Assembly (NCBI GenBank): GCA_958510825.1
Contig: OY294051.1
Location: forward strand, 3,348,001 to 3,412,000
Direction of reading: 5' to 3'
DNA length: 64,000 bases
From: Brachypterus glaber
Taxonomy: Eukaryota; Arthropoda; Insecta; Coleoptera; Kateretidae
The notes under the pieces: model-generated
The model's input: the letters and a program-made list of their open reading frames with translations, nothing else
What the model was told of the DNA's origin: nothing
The model's database searches: none
Position numbers and translations under genes: made by a program
Shown here: positions 33,508 through 44,640 of the stretch, piece after piece
Numbering within the stretch: position 1 is the stretch's first letter
How the letters are laid out: each line of letters starts with the position of its first letter

Positions 33508-34173
33508 CATACCGCGTGTATGAGATTATACAAAACAGAGAAAACAAAGATAAAACGATCAGATCAAGGCTGACGTGACGGCCCGCCCGATGCACTGTGT
33601 TGAGATGGACCGGTTTAAAAAATTAGTTGGGCGCCGTATAGGTCCAGAATGGGGTCGGGTTCGTAGGGAAGCAAAAGATAAATTCGCACTCTTCACTGAC
33701 TTTATTGATGACAAATACCCAAATGTCTGCCAAAACTCCACGAAGTAAAATTTAAATGTAAGTAACTAAAATAAATATATTAAATGTAAAACTGAAGAAA
33801 TACGGTTTAAGTAGTTCTTACCTAAACACCAGGATCTTATTTAGAAATTAATAAGTACAAAATCCCTGAGGATGAATAATTAAAACAAAGATTTCACTTG
33901 TTGAGCATAAGCAGCAACAGGCTGTGGAGTTCAGATGTCAAGTGTCAGGTTGGTACCTCAAATAAATGTCCCTAAATATATTGAAGGTTATTCCTTTATG
34001 GAGTTTTGACAGACAATTACAATGTTGACATTAATAATAATTAAAGAATAATTAAAATATATAACTGCCAACAGAGTTGCACTGTTTTTTTATAAATTGG
34101 CGTGTTACAGTGTCTCACAAATCAGCCTTGATCTTTGTTTTCTCCGTTTTGTATAATCTCAAACACGCGGTAT
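33508..34173. repeat. inverted repeat pair bounding ~660 bp
   Basis: CCGCGTGTATGAGATTATAC and AAAACAGAGAAAACAAAGAT at 33510-33555 face AATCTCAAACACGCGG and ATCTTTGTTTTCTCCGTTTT at 34129-34173. AGATCAAGGCTGA is mirrored by TCAGCCTTGAT. The coding-like frame at 33554-33748 lies just inside the left repeat, so this could be a decayed transposon. Confidence 0.6.
33554..33748 (+). CDS. unidentified coding-like frame (C-terminal piece)
   Basis: The frame opens after a stop at 33551 and reads to a TAA at 33746-33748. From the internal ATG at 33590 it encodes 52 residues, including FKKLVGRRIGPEWGRVRREA and FALFTDFIDDKYPNVCQNST. It is GC-richer than the surroundings, has charged and aromatic residues spaced as in real protein, and is followed by AATAAA at about 33768. 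I cannot name the family. It could be the last exon of a transposon or host gene. Confidence 0.35.
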   Translation, partial: NDQIKADVTARPMHCVEMDRFKKLVGRRIGPEWGRVRREAKDKFALFTDFIDDKYPNVCQNSTK

Positions 34174-34834
34174 ATAAAATTCAGCCGAAATCTGACTGAA
34201 GCCAATTTTACATAAGAAGGAAGCGTGCTTTTTAATGCTTTTATATTGTCAACATAATATAAGTCGATCGGATATATAAATTTTCCGTAAGATGCATTAT
34301 ATGCCAACTAACATTCTTATAAATTGTTTAAAGGCACTACTGAGTTTTATAGTTATAATTATCGTCAATTGGTACCTTGTTGATAATAAAAAATATAATA
34401 TATTATGCAATAATCACATATATATGTCATGGCAATTTCTTACAAAATCATTTATTATATCTATATTTTAATTTCACCCTTTATTTTTATGAAAGGCGAC
34501 TGTTTTGAGAGGTATACATTCTATAATAATATTTATTTATAATTCTTGTAGATTTTTGATCTTTGAATCCAAATCTTGCCGGTCTGTTTTTCGAGAAAAA
34601 TTGCCAATTTTTAGCGTTCTTGAGATGACATGATAGAGAACTTCTGAGCTTAGATTCTAATTCAGCGGCCAAAAATCTATAGAAATGAGATATAAAAAAC
34701 AGGTAAACGTACTGTACAGACTGTAGTCTCGTAAATCACGAAAAATTAAAATTTTTGACGTTCTTGGACTTATTTTTCTCGTGGACCTGATATGATAAAG
34801 CAATTCTGCGCAAAATTTCAAAAAAAAATTGTCG
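34174..34834. other. no gene seen
   Basis: AT-rich sequence with small frames on the minus strand lacking motifs. Confidence 0.3.
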
Positions 34835-35530
34835 GTCGATTCGTCGTTCTGTCTGGGAAATCTTGTATCCACGATAACTTAAGAACGCTTTAAGCTAGAG
34901 ACTTGAAATTTGGTATACAGGTATGTTACCAAAAGTTCTCGCTCGGGATTGTTTTTGGTAAACATAGGGGTGGGGCAAGTGGGGCAAATAAGGTAAATAC
35001 AAGAATTTTTCACAAAAATTTGAAAATTGCTATATATGGGTTTTTGAGGTTGCTGAAATTGAATATGATAATAAAAAAATTCTAACTCCACCCCCATGGG
35101 GTGAGGGGGTAAATATTTTTAAATATTTTCAATATTTTCGTCAAAATTGGTATATAGAGGTTTTTGGGGACGACGAAACTGAATTTGATAATACAATTTT
35201 CTCAGGGTGGGGGGGTAGTTTTCGTGAAAAATAGTATATAGGGGTTTTTGAGGTTGCTTAAAGTAAATCTAATAATAAAAAAAATCCAACTCCACCCCCT
35301 GAGGGGCGGGGATAGTTTTCGTGAAAATTTGTATATTGGGGGTTTTGAGGTAGTTAAAAGTGAATCTGATAATAAAAAATTCTAACCCCACCCCCCGGAG
35401 GGTGGAGGGTAGTTTTAGTGAAAATTTGTATATTGGGGTTTTTGAGGTTGCTGAAAGTGAATCTGATAATAAAAAACCCATTTAACGCGAGGAGGTTAAA
35501 AATGGGAAAGCGATTTTACTGGGCAGTGTA
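34835..35530. mobile_element. element with ~100-bp internal tandem repeats, copy 2 (inverted)
   Basis: Mirror of 31414-32060: it starts with GTCTGGGAAATCTTGTATCC and the GATAACTTAAGAACGC motif, then five GGGGTTTTTGAGGTTGCTGA-type units, and ends TACTGGGCAGTGTA. Antisense frames (for example 34879-35097) are by-products. Confidence 0.75.
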
Positions 35531-36017
35531 TTTTTCAGTGTTATTAATAAGTTGTTATTGTGTGTAGACAAATTATAGGACTCAAATAATTAATTTTGCA
35601 AGGCGTCCTCTAAGAGGACCCCTCTTACAAAATAATGATTTATCATTGATAATTTTTAATGATCAATAGTTGATTGTTTACTTAAATTAAGTTAATAACA
35701 AAACAATTTTATAATTTTAATTAAGCTTCACAATTTATGGTATATTCTTCGTAATAAATATTAAAAAAAAATAATAATGTTTTTATCTTATTTTACTTCA
35801 CCAAAAACAATCCAATGGTCCAAATTTGAAGCCTGTATCTCAAACCGTTCTTGAGTTATCGTGACCAGGTTTGAGATAAAAACTATAAAAGGACCCCCAC
35901 GGTCCTTAAAATGGAAAATGGATTACGGTCGCATTGGCTGAATTTCTGATGCTTTAGTTGATGACCTCCTGGTCAAAAATTAACATTGAGCCAAATCGCA
36001 ACAACCTCTAAAGTTTA
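35531..36017. other. no gene; a single TCTTGAGTTATCGTG motif
   Basis: 35825-35870 holds CAAACCGTTCTTGAGTTATC, another copy of the dispersed motif, attached to no other recognised element. Confidence 0.4.
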
Positions 36018-36839
36018 TTTTTTCACTACTAGCCTAAAACCACATCTTTATTACTGTTCTTTTCATTGGTAGAAATATTATTTCTCTACCTATGACGTCA
36101 GAGGTTCTAAAAATAATGAAATTGCACCATGGTTAATAATGAATTTTTATTCAGCTGTTTTGGCATCTGACGTTTCACTTAATTATTAAATCACATTGCT
36201 ATTTACAAGTGTCTTTAGGTACCAAATTTATTTATTGCATGATAAATTAAAAAATATTAAATAAATTAGCACCTATAAAAAATGTTTTACAAAAAACACT
36301 TCGAAAAGTGAAAATCATTGGTCCATCATATTCAACCATAGATCATACAACCCATATATTACCGTAAGGATCATAGATTACTAGAGGTACAACCCCCATA
36401 TATTGATTTTTGAGGCAACAGATTCTCCCTCACAGTTTTCGTCTGTCCCCTTATTTCTGGGGAGTACCAGAATCATCACTTTGCAATTCACTTTCCATTT
36501 TTATATATTTTATTACACTTAACACGGAAACACTTTCTAACTTAATAATTTTAGCAGATCACCAGAAAATTCCTGCCAGAAATGTCAAGTTATTCATTTG
36601 TTTTTTTAATGGCCGCGAACGGCCAGCGTGATATTTTAAATTTATAAGCTTTTTCATTAAATTTTAGTAAAATAAATAAATACCTAATTAATTGTACTGG
36701 TAGTGAAAAAAATACTATATTTTCCACGTGAGTGAAGATTTAACATTTTAGACCGCGTCTTGCGGGCTTCGCGCTAGCGCGCTCATCCCGCAGGTCAAAA
36801 ATGTTAAACTTCTCTCACTTGGTAAATAATATACTATTT
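36018..36839 (-). mobile_element. inverted second copy of the 830-bp hairpin element
   Basis: It matches 2920-3749 end to end in reverse, including TTTTTTCACTACTAGCC at the left here, the reversed frame at 36370-36498 and the terminal hairpin at 36721-36825. Its end abuts or overlaps the element starting at 36834. Confidence 0.75.
36370..36498 (-). pseudogene. frameshifted copy of the recombinase-like N-terminal frame
   Basis: Starting at 36498, the minus strand reads MESELQSDDSGTP and then shifts frame, because CCCCC in the other copy is CCCC here. The remaining sequence (EIRGQ-type region, LLPQKS) is conserved at the DNA level. Confidence 0.5.
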
Positions 36840-37253
36840 TTTAAGGTATAATTATTTTAAATTTGCCGCTAAATACTCCACAAAGTCCGATTTACACTGA
36901 AGCATGTGGCTTGTTTTGAATGTCAACATAACCATAATTTTTGTTTACTTACTTTATTTTTATGATGGTTTGATGTAAAAAATGAGAATTAATAAAGCTG
37001 TTGCTAAAAACACTTTTGTATTCCTGTAGAAACAAAAATTGCTTATAAAATTGCTTTTATTCCAATAATTTAGAGGAATAAACCATTGTTTTGTTTTCGT
37101 TAATGGCACGTCAACGTTTTACGGTTATGTAAATTGGGCCTAGTCATTTCCCTTACGACGCATGCGTATCTCACGTTGCTATGGTAATTTCGAGCTTGTT
37201 TACAAGCGGGAAGGTTTAAAATAACTATACCTTAAAAAAATAAACTTTAGTTT
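36834..37253. mobile_element. inverted second copy of the AAGGTATAGT element
   Basis: It matches 26225-26660 in reverse; its right end keeps the full 29-bp terminal repeat (CTATACCTTAAAAAAATAAA and CTTTAGTT), whereas the left end is shortened where it meets the neighbouring element. Confidence 0.75.
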
Positions 37254-38112
37254 CCGAGATATTTCATTAGAAAAAGTGAGTTTTATGATTTTAAGAATTT
37301 ATGCATCGGTCAGTATTTTGTGCTATTTCTGTTAACCCTTAAAAAAACTTTCGTCACGTAAGATTAAGCTAAAGGTTTACTCAACTTTTTTATACAAATA
37401 GTATAAACAAAGTGTTTTGTTTTGTCGCCACAAGCCGTTATCTAATAGTATATTATACAATTTTTTCTATTTTGCTCTAAAATTTTAAAAAACTTACATT
37501 TAAATTGATGACTGATTTAGGGATTTTTGTTTTGGATTGGCATTACAGTTTACACCATGTTTAAAATTCTAAGAACACATGATATTTTGATATATTTTAT
37601 AGTTATTTCTTCTCTTTTTCACTGCAATTAACCAAGCCACAATTTTAACATGGTAAAAATATCCTAAACACAAAATTTTTTAGAAAATTCAACTTTAAAG
37701 CGGCATTGACATTTGCACGGAAAACGTCAAGCGATAGGCCAGGTCTGTTGCCAACCCAAAAGAACAAAAAGTACAGACCTCTTATGGGCCTATAAGAACA
37801 CGCAAAATGCGTGTGGTTATGAGCTTATAAGAGTCGCAAAATAGAAAAAAAATATAAATATTTGTTTTATTCTTGACAAATCAAATTTAAACGTTCAAAC
37901 CCGTTCAATATTTTGATATAATAAAGTACTAACACCTTATTGAAAAGCTATTGTCATGAACGGCGTACCTTAACTGGTAGTACCATCGTTTTCATAATAA
38001 ACGCTTACACCTAAAAATGTTACAGATTATATTGAACTTTATCAAGGTCTCTTTGACATTTATTTGTCAAATATTATTATGACATTACTTGTCAAAATAA
38101 TTCACATTAGTT
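37254..38112. other. no gene seen upstream of the Tc1 derivative
   Basis: AT-rich. No terminal inverted repeat for the Tc1 fragment was identified. Confidence 0.3.
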
Positions 38113-38497
38113 ATGCCGCAGCTTACAAATTATCAAAAATGTATTATAACAGCAAGAATAAATGACGGGATAAGTGTACGTGAAATAGCCACTGAATTAA
38201 ATGTTGCAAACAGCACTATAATGCGAGCAAAGAAAAAACTTGAGGAAACTGGACAGATTAGCAGAAAGCGGGGTTCTGTTCGAAGTAGAATGAGTAGTGC
38301 AGAAGAAGATATGCAATTAATGAATTATCTGCGGGAAAACCCTTTCCATACCGGAGTCAGAGCGAGGGAAGGAACTAACTTTCCTGGGTCATAATGCTGA
38401 AGAATTACGACAGGCCATCATTGAGGCTTGGCACGCAAAAATTACCCCAAATTACACAAACCAACTGTTAGAATTACAAAGATTTTTTTATTTTTGA
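38113..38497 (+). pseudogene. internally deleted Tc1-like transposase
   Basis: The first 93 codons give an N-terminal paired-like helix-turn-helix (QKCIITARINDGISVREIAT, ELNVANSTIMRAKKKL) followed by NYLRENPFHTGVRAREGTNF-PGS and a stop. Immediately after, in another frame (38393-38497), NAEELRQAIIEAWHAKITPN reads like the C-terminal end of Tc1 transposases. The entire catalytic DDE core, roughly 200 residues, is missing between the two. It is thus a deletion derivative with an intact DNA-binding domain. Confidence 0.75.
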
Positions 38498-39290
38498 TAT
38501 CTTAAAATAAGTCACTCTTGATGATGTTTTTTTTTCTTTATATTTTTGAAGACACTATTTTGAAGAAAAAAACATTATCCCATGAACCGTAAGAGTTGTA
38601 CAAAAAGTAGTGTTTTGTGAGTTTAAAATCAAGCAGGGCTCAAGTTATAAAGAGTGACTTTTTTTGAGATCAAATCAAAAATAAAAAATAAATTCCTCTT
38701 TGTAACTCTATCTGGAGACATACTGTATAAATATCATTTATAATAAAATTTGTTAACCTTTTTGCTTATAAGCATATATGCTTAAAGACAGTTATAGGAC
38801 TTGCACTATATAATATAGACTGTACTTTAACCTTACTTAATTATTACGGAAAATGTCAGTGTCAATCTTAGTAAAGTACATATACCACAACTAAAAATTT
38901 AAAATGTTGGGGTACCTCAGGGTTCTGTGATGTGAGCGTTTTCTATGAAAATGATGGTACCAGTCTGATACCAACTTAACAGAAAAAAGTTAAATATTAG
39001 TTTCATGTTTTCTTGCGAAGATTATTTTTATAATAATATGTACTATTAAGAAATTTTTATTGTTAACAAATAAAATTATTGACAAACATTTTCAGGGACA
39101 TCTTTAGATATTAAATTCCAAAGAACATCTAGTACCTAGTATTTGTTGCTATTATAAAAACAAGATGATGACCTAATATAAACTATTTACCAAAATATTA
39201 ATTAATTAATTAATAATGTTAAATTCCATACCTACTATTCATATACAAAAACTAAAAACTAGCAAAAATGTGTAGATAATATTGTTTTTT
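38498..39290. other. no gene; weak inverted pair AAGTCACTCTT / AAGAGTGACTT
   Basis: GATATCTTAAAATAAGTCAC at 38495 and AGAGTGACTTTTTTTGAGAT at 38659 form an imperfect inverted pair. Otherwise AT-rich and without features. Confidence 0.35.
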
Positions 39291-40511
39291 TCACTACTAG
39301 CTTTAGAACATACCATTCCCAGGTAGCAAGGGATGTTATATTACAAGAAATTAACATCACTTTTGGGTGTATTTTTAAACTAAATCATAACATCACATAA
39401 TATTAAAAAATAACATGTATTTAACATCACATTTGCAACGTAACACGTGTGACGTGACAAACATGTTATTTAATAACAAATATTTAACAACACTGTGAAT
39501 ATATCGCATGTCACATATTAACGTGGCTTTCACGTGAATGTCATGTTATTTTGCTTCTCAACGACGTTCGAAGCAAAAAAATCGATATAAGATGATATTG
39601 ATAGAGTAAATTATTATAAGGAAATTGTATACACATTATACGATTTCCAATGGATAGGGGGCTCTGCCGGGCTTCCAAAGACCACGGACACGGATTAAAG
39701 GAATATATTCTTCGCTTAATCTGCAATTTCGTATTTAGAATCTATCTGTTTCAATCTGTGATTGTTTCAATTACTGATTGATTTTAAATCCGATTTTTTT
39801 ATAGGGTTATAGCGTTTTTAATGGTTTTAATTTAGAAAAAGCTAATATCCTAGGATATTATTTAAATATTAAAGTAACAGTAACGGCATCCATAAGATAT
39901 TAGATATAACAGGAATGAGGATTTATGATGTCACAAACACGTTATTTTCGGGATGTCATTGTGTGATGTTATTAGGGGCGGACTTAGGACATCCCCACCA
40001 TGCTACATTCTTGTTAAATGAGACTACAATCTTAACATCACATGTCACATATTAACGTGGCTTTCACGTGAATGTCATGTTATTTTGCTACCTGGGTTAT
40101 TTATCCTGTTTTTAGACTGTGGATCAATTTTCTTCACCTATAGCAATAATAATTTTTTCTCTCGTAGTAGGAGTAAATTTTATAAACAATTGATTTCTGT
40201 CACTTTAGAATGTTTCAGTTCTTTGTGCAATTTTTACCAAAAGTCCAAACCCAAGAAAATAGCTTTAAATAACTTTTTATTTATTAAATATAATTAATTA
40301 TAATTATTACCAATTAATACAATCAATAATTAGCTAAATAATATAAAAATCTAAAAAAAAAATTAAACCTCAGTTCAAAGTATTTATTTGAGAAAATGTA
40401 ATTGATTAAGGCTACTTGATTTTTATGAAAATTTCATGAAATATCATTTCTGTTAATAATTTATTTTATTATTTGAATAAAAATAGTTAAATAGTGCTAG
40501 TAGTGAAAAAA
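39291..40511. mobile_element. TTTTTTCACTACTAG-bounded element, copy 2, split by a CCCAGG insertion
   Basis: TTTTTTCACTACTAGCTTTAG at the left and GCTAGTAGTGAAAAAAC at the right. The left 27 bp match 11148-11175, where ACCATTATTTAT is uninterrupted; here CCCAGG...CCTGGG sits between ACCATT and TTATTTAT. Confidence 0.65.
39318..40096. mobile_element. CCCAGGTAGCAA element, copy 1 (779 bp)
   Basis: The termini are CCCAGGTAGCAA and TTTTGCTACCTGGG. TT flanks each side, and the empty site at 11175-11186 confirms a 2-bp duplication. The interior is rich in TAACATCAC/GTGATGTTA motifs. CATGTCACATATTAACGTGG with CTTTCACGTGAATGTCATGT occurs twice, internally at 39507 and at the right end. No coding frame. 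Confidence 0.85.
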
Positions 40512-40891
40512 CTAATATATAAACTACGGTATGGTATTTAATTACTATTATTTTTATATCACTTTTTGCTGGTTTTATAATTTTTTTCTTGGAGCCAAAA
40601 CAAAGGTTTTACCCCTTTTTATTCCATTTGCCCCCAATAGATTTTTATTAACAAAACAATACTTTAAAGAAGACTTTGATGCATACTATACTGGGTAAGT
40701 TTCAATCCATGGACACTTCCTAAAATGGGTTTGTTTTCAGTCCGAACAAAGAAATTTTTTTGTAGCTTATATTTCTTAACAAGGGCTACAAAATGGCGTA
40801 CAAAATAATTTTTTTGCACTTCCGGTTTCGCCGGAAACCAAGTCAATTTTACTTTTTAAATAACAACCCCTGTATATTTTTGCATTTAGCG
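40512..40891. other. no gene seen
   Basis: AT-rich with no feature recognised. Confidence 0.3.
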
Positions 40892-41262
40892 TTGACGCGA
40901 GGTTTTAAATATTTAGATTTTTATTTTTTTTTTGTCTTGATTTTTTTTAATGATTCCATTTAAACGAGTAAGGTGGGAAAAAAAGTTATCGATAAATAAA
41001 AATTAAAAACTTTCGTATTCTTAAAAGATAAAAATCGAATATCGTTTTTTTCTTTGAAAAACACCGATATATATACATATCTATAGTTAATATGTATAGC
41101 CAATATTGTTGTATGTAACAAATTAGTCGTCAAATGTTTCGATTTAGTGACCTTTATAAAAATTTCCCTCATAATTCGGCAAAATTATTCCGTAAGCCTA
41201 TGTTTCTGTGTTTATTTTCAACGTTGATGAGTCATAACTGAGTTTACGCCGACTACTGCTGA
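40892..41262. repeat. dispersed repeat, copy 1 (second at 51312-51565)
   Basis: GTTGACGCGAGGTTTTAAAT, AAAAACACCGATATAT, TTAGTCGTCAAATGTTTCGA and CATAATTCGGCAAAATTATT occur in this order in both copies. No coding frame or terminal repeats were identified. Confidence 0.75.
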
Positions 41263-41539
41263 TTAAAGGCATCCGTGAGTGAAATAGATTAAAATCCGAC
41301 ATTAGGAGTGGTGAAATTTTTCAAAAGAACTAATTCTTCCATCTGACATTTAAAATGGATACGGATAGATTTAGTTCAAATATTTTATAAGATTGCATTT
41401 CAGTCGGTGTGGCGAAATGTAGGAAATGAAGCATACAGATGATTAACTGGAGAACGTTTTGTGGTGGGGTAGTATTGAGTTTTTCAAAAATAACACAGGA
41501 TCACAAAATTTTCTGTCGGTTGCAATCGATCAGATATAG

Positions 41540-42112
41540 TTTTTTTTCTACGACTGCTTTAGAATGTAAGCAAATACACACACTTTTCAAACACAGAATG
41601 AATCCATTCTAGCTCTAGATACGGTATGAATAGTGAAAGTTTATTAGTTTTTCTTAATAATTGACCAGTTTTTTATCAATTTAGTTCAAAAAATTAAAAC
41701 TGTCCATCTATTGTTAAATATTTAAACCTGATATCTGTCACAAGAATCTGACATAACCTTCAATTTTTGCATTATAATTTGTCAATATGTTAAATTAAAT
41801 AAAAATCTTTTTTAAGTACTTATTTGATAAAATTATTAAATAACATAAATTGTTTTATTCTCGGTTTTATTTAAAAATATGTGTTTTGTTGCATTTACAA
41901 TGTCGAGTCACAAAAAACATGGTTTTTAACCTTGTCCGCAGTTTAAAGCCATACAGTGTTTTATATTTGCAGTCGAAGAAAAAGTATAGTCTACAACACG
42001 TATGGAATAGTCATTCCGAGCTAGCGGGACCGTCATACTCGCCTGCCGGCTCGTATGACAAACCTTTCGCTCGCGCGGAATATTGTCTATTCCATACTAG
42101 TTATAGAATATA
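41540..42112. repeat. repeat related to 11196-11625, with a GC-tip hairpin
   Basis: Starts CTACGACTGCTTTAGAATGT as at 11200. It ends in a hairpin where TATGGAATAG (42001) faces CTATTCCATA (about 42096), enclosing GTCATAC/GTATGAC around CGCCTGCCGGCTC, then CTAGTTATAG. Confidence 0.65.
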
Positions 42113-42114
42113 GG

Positions 42115-42412
42115 TGTAATTTTGGTCGCTGAACACAAATCCATCGTCCGTTTCCGCCCATCACGTCAAGATTTTTTTTAAATACGAAAAACCATTTTTT
42201 TTTGTTTTTTTTTCGAAAATTTTATTTCGCTCATATTTTCTAAAATATTAATCTGTATATTTTTGGAATCAGCGCGTCGATATCTATCGACATGAATTAA
42301 AAAAAAAATCCAAGCGATAACCGAAATTTGACGATTTTGACCATATCTCAGATTAAAAAAAAATCATGTCGATAGATCTCGACGCGCTGATTCCCAAAAT
42401 ATAGGAATATAA
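42115..42412. repeat. repeat with inverted CAGCGCGTCGA pair; reversed relative at 62205-62400
   Basis: GGAATCAGCGCGTCGATATC and TATCGACATGA at 42264-42294 are mirrored at 42366-42396. The left part (TTTTGGTCGCTGAACAC, ATCACGTCA, CGAAAAACCATTTTT) reappears in reverse at 62205-62400. Confidence 0.7.
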
Positions 42413-42689
42413 TATTTTGCACCCTAATAAAAGAAGAAAAATGGGTTTTTGAATTTTTCTTTTATAGTAAATAATAAAGAAGTTATGACCAGAGCAAAAA
42501 TATAGGCCCCCTTTTATGATAATGTGTATACAGGAAAAATGAGCGTAAGAGAATATCGAATTTTTATATTTTTACGAAAAAAAAAACAGTCTTCCACACG
42601 GTTTCTGTAATGGAGCTCTCTACAACTAGAATTATGAAACAAAAGACGTCTACCCTATCTGTATCTCATTTGTGCTACACTTTCCAGCC

Positions 42690-42745
42690 AACCAAATAAA
42701 TACTGTATTTGTTTTTCATACAACAAATACAGTATTTATTTGGTT
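42690..42745. repeat. hairpin with perfect 24-bp stem
   Basis: AACCAAATAAATACTGTATT-TGTT pairs exactly with its complement around an 8-nt loop. A related hairpin follows at 42870-42921. Confidence 0.75.
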
Positions 42746-42869
42746 AGCACTGAGCGGCACGAACGAACATGGCTAATGTGAATCTGTAGAATAAGATAAT
42801 TCTACTAAAATTTAGATGGCGCCAGTAATTTCTTTAATAAAAATAATATAGTTACAGTTTTCGCCCGGC

Positions 42870-42921
42870 CAAGTAAATATTGTATTTGTTCAACAAAGAA
42901 CAAATACAGAATTTGTTTGGT
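42870..42921. repeat. related hairpin, diverged stem
   Basis: CCAAGTAAATATTGTATTTG faces CAAATACAGAATTTGTTTGG with few mismatches. The sequence is similar to the preceding hairpin. Confidence 0.65.
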
Positions 42922-43213
42922 TGGGTGGAAGTGGGAGTGTATGTATGTCTTCTATCCTTTTTGGGTAGAACCTTTGTCCCTGTCTAATCTAACGGGAGAA
43001 ATCGCCATTAAAACTGTATACATATTGGTAGATGATTAGTTTCCGGTTTTACAGTTGATCTTGTCCATCGGTTTCTAATTAGATTAATAGTAAACACTCA
43101 ATTAAATATTAACAAATTAATAATTCAATATGTTTAATATTGATTGGAAAGTGATAAGAAGCTAGTTTAAGATCGGTATAATTACCAAGCCTCCTTTAAT
43201 TTTACTTTCCGTG

Positions 43214-44288
43214 TAGGGGAATATGGGGATGGTTTGGACTTTTTGGAAGGAAGAGTCCCTGGTAGAAAAGTACACAAATCTAACTTAACATAACATTAGA
43301 TTAGTGACATTTTTATGTTTAGTCTCAAACGTTATACAAAAACCTTATAAAATATATAAATATAACCTTAAAACCTAACGTTTGACAAAAACGTTATAAA
43401 ATACATAAATATAACGTTAGTTTCCCAACTAAATTCTAACGTTTTTCTAACCTTATTCTAACTTTAAATATTTTTTAAATTTCCATTATTAATACGTAAG
43501 CTATAGTAGAAAATACTCATTTCAGGCAGCTATGTGCCTAGGTTTGATAATTATTTATTTCTATGTTTAAAAAAAATATCGCCCAAAAGTCAAAATTATA
43601 GTAATCTGGCAACGCTGTATTTGAATTGAAAATTTATTTTAAGATTCTGAATGTATAAAGGCGCCTTTTCACGGAGCAATTTGTACGCAAGTTTGGTGCT
43701 ATGCAATTTTGTTGCAAGAATGATTCAGTTACTGCGCATGCCTTCACGCAAATTAATATTAACTAAATATAAAGTTTTTCTGAGAGGTAAACATATTTAT
43801 CGAAGTATAACAGCATATTACACGAAAAATATTTAGGGCGACCTAAAAAGATAGCTATTTTATAAATAAATAAATGTAACGAAATTATGTTTAAAAATAT
43901 TATGATTCCTAAAATATATTAAGATTTATTTATATGAATAAATTTGTCTCCAGCTGCCATTTTATGATGCAGGTAGAAATTTCCTAGTTTGCCACGCCCC
44001 CTCTGAAAGTTAGAAATTAAACGTACTTATAACGTATTTCTAACTTAAAAATCTAACGTTAGATTAACGTTTGTAACTAAAGTTAGATTTTAACGTTAAA
44101 AAGCGGGACATTTGTACATATTTTATAAAGTACTTTTATACAGTTTTCTGACATTATAAAAACGTTATTCTAACGTTAAATTTCTACCAAGGGTATTATG
44201 TGCCTTATTTGGGCGCTTAAAAAAGTCTTGGAAGTTAGAGCGACTGATTGAATGTGCCCCTTGGTTAAACCATCCCCCTCTTCCCCTA
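43214..44288. mobile_element. outer element with TAGGGGAA...TTCCCCTA ends, split by a nested element
   Basis: TAGGGGAA and GGATGGTTT at the left are mirrored by AAACCATCC and TTCCCCTA at the right. The CCCTGGTAGAAA element (43257-44193) is nested within it. Confidence 0.55.
43257..44193. mobile_element. CCCTGGTAGAAA element (937 bp)
   Basis: The left end CCCTGGTAGAAA and the right end TTTCTACCAAGGG are imperfect inverted repeats. The interior is packed with AACGTTA/TAACGTT motifs at both sides. Target duplication is not clear. 43655-43750 is a foreign piece related to the element at 61488. Confidence 0.65.
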
Positions 44289-44347
44289 TATTTATTAATA
44301 TATTCCGTAAATATTTTCAAAATCTATATTACCTATATTTGTATAGG

Positions 44348-44640
44348 TACAGTGTAACCTCGATAATCCGGACTAATAAAAACCGCGGTGATCCGGATTA
44401 TTAAATAATTCGGATTACTGAAGCGGCAGTTTTTGTATTGAAAAGTGGAACATTTAATACAAAACAATGAGAAAATAGCAGATAAACAAAAAATTATGTA
44501 AAAAAGTCCTACTCTTTCCCTACCAAAAACAACCATCAGAACAACTTCCTTTTCATTTCTTACATAAACCATGGTTTGCAAATGCATCATTTTCGCTTTC
44601 TTCAAGCAAACGGAATTGTTTAACAAAACCACGTGCTTCG
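44348..44640 (-). pseudogene. pogo/Tigger-like terminus with coding remnant
   Basis: TA followed by CAGTGTAACCTCGATAATCC matches the terminal pattern of pogo-like elements (CAGT-x-x-AACCTCGAT-AA-CCG). Inside, on the minus strand, one frame reads FVKQFRLLEESENDAFANHG, which resembles the C-terminal tail of such transposases; frames around it are broken. Only this end is preserved. Confidence 0.5.

Noticed and set aside
32760..33578. 272-residue open frame rich in YYSNFP repeats
   Set aside because: It is the translation of a 22-bp minisatellite that happens to lack stops; all frames give similar output and there is no start context or flanking coding sequence.
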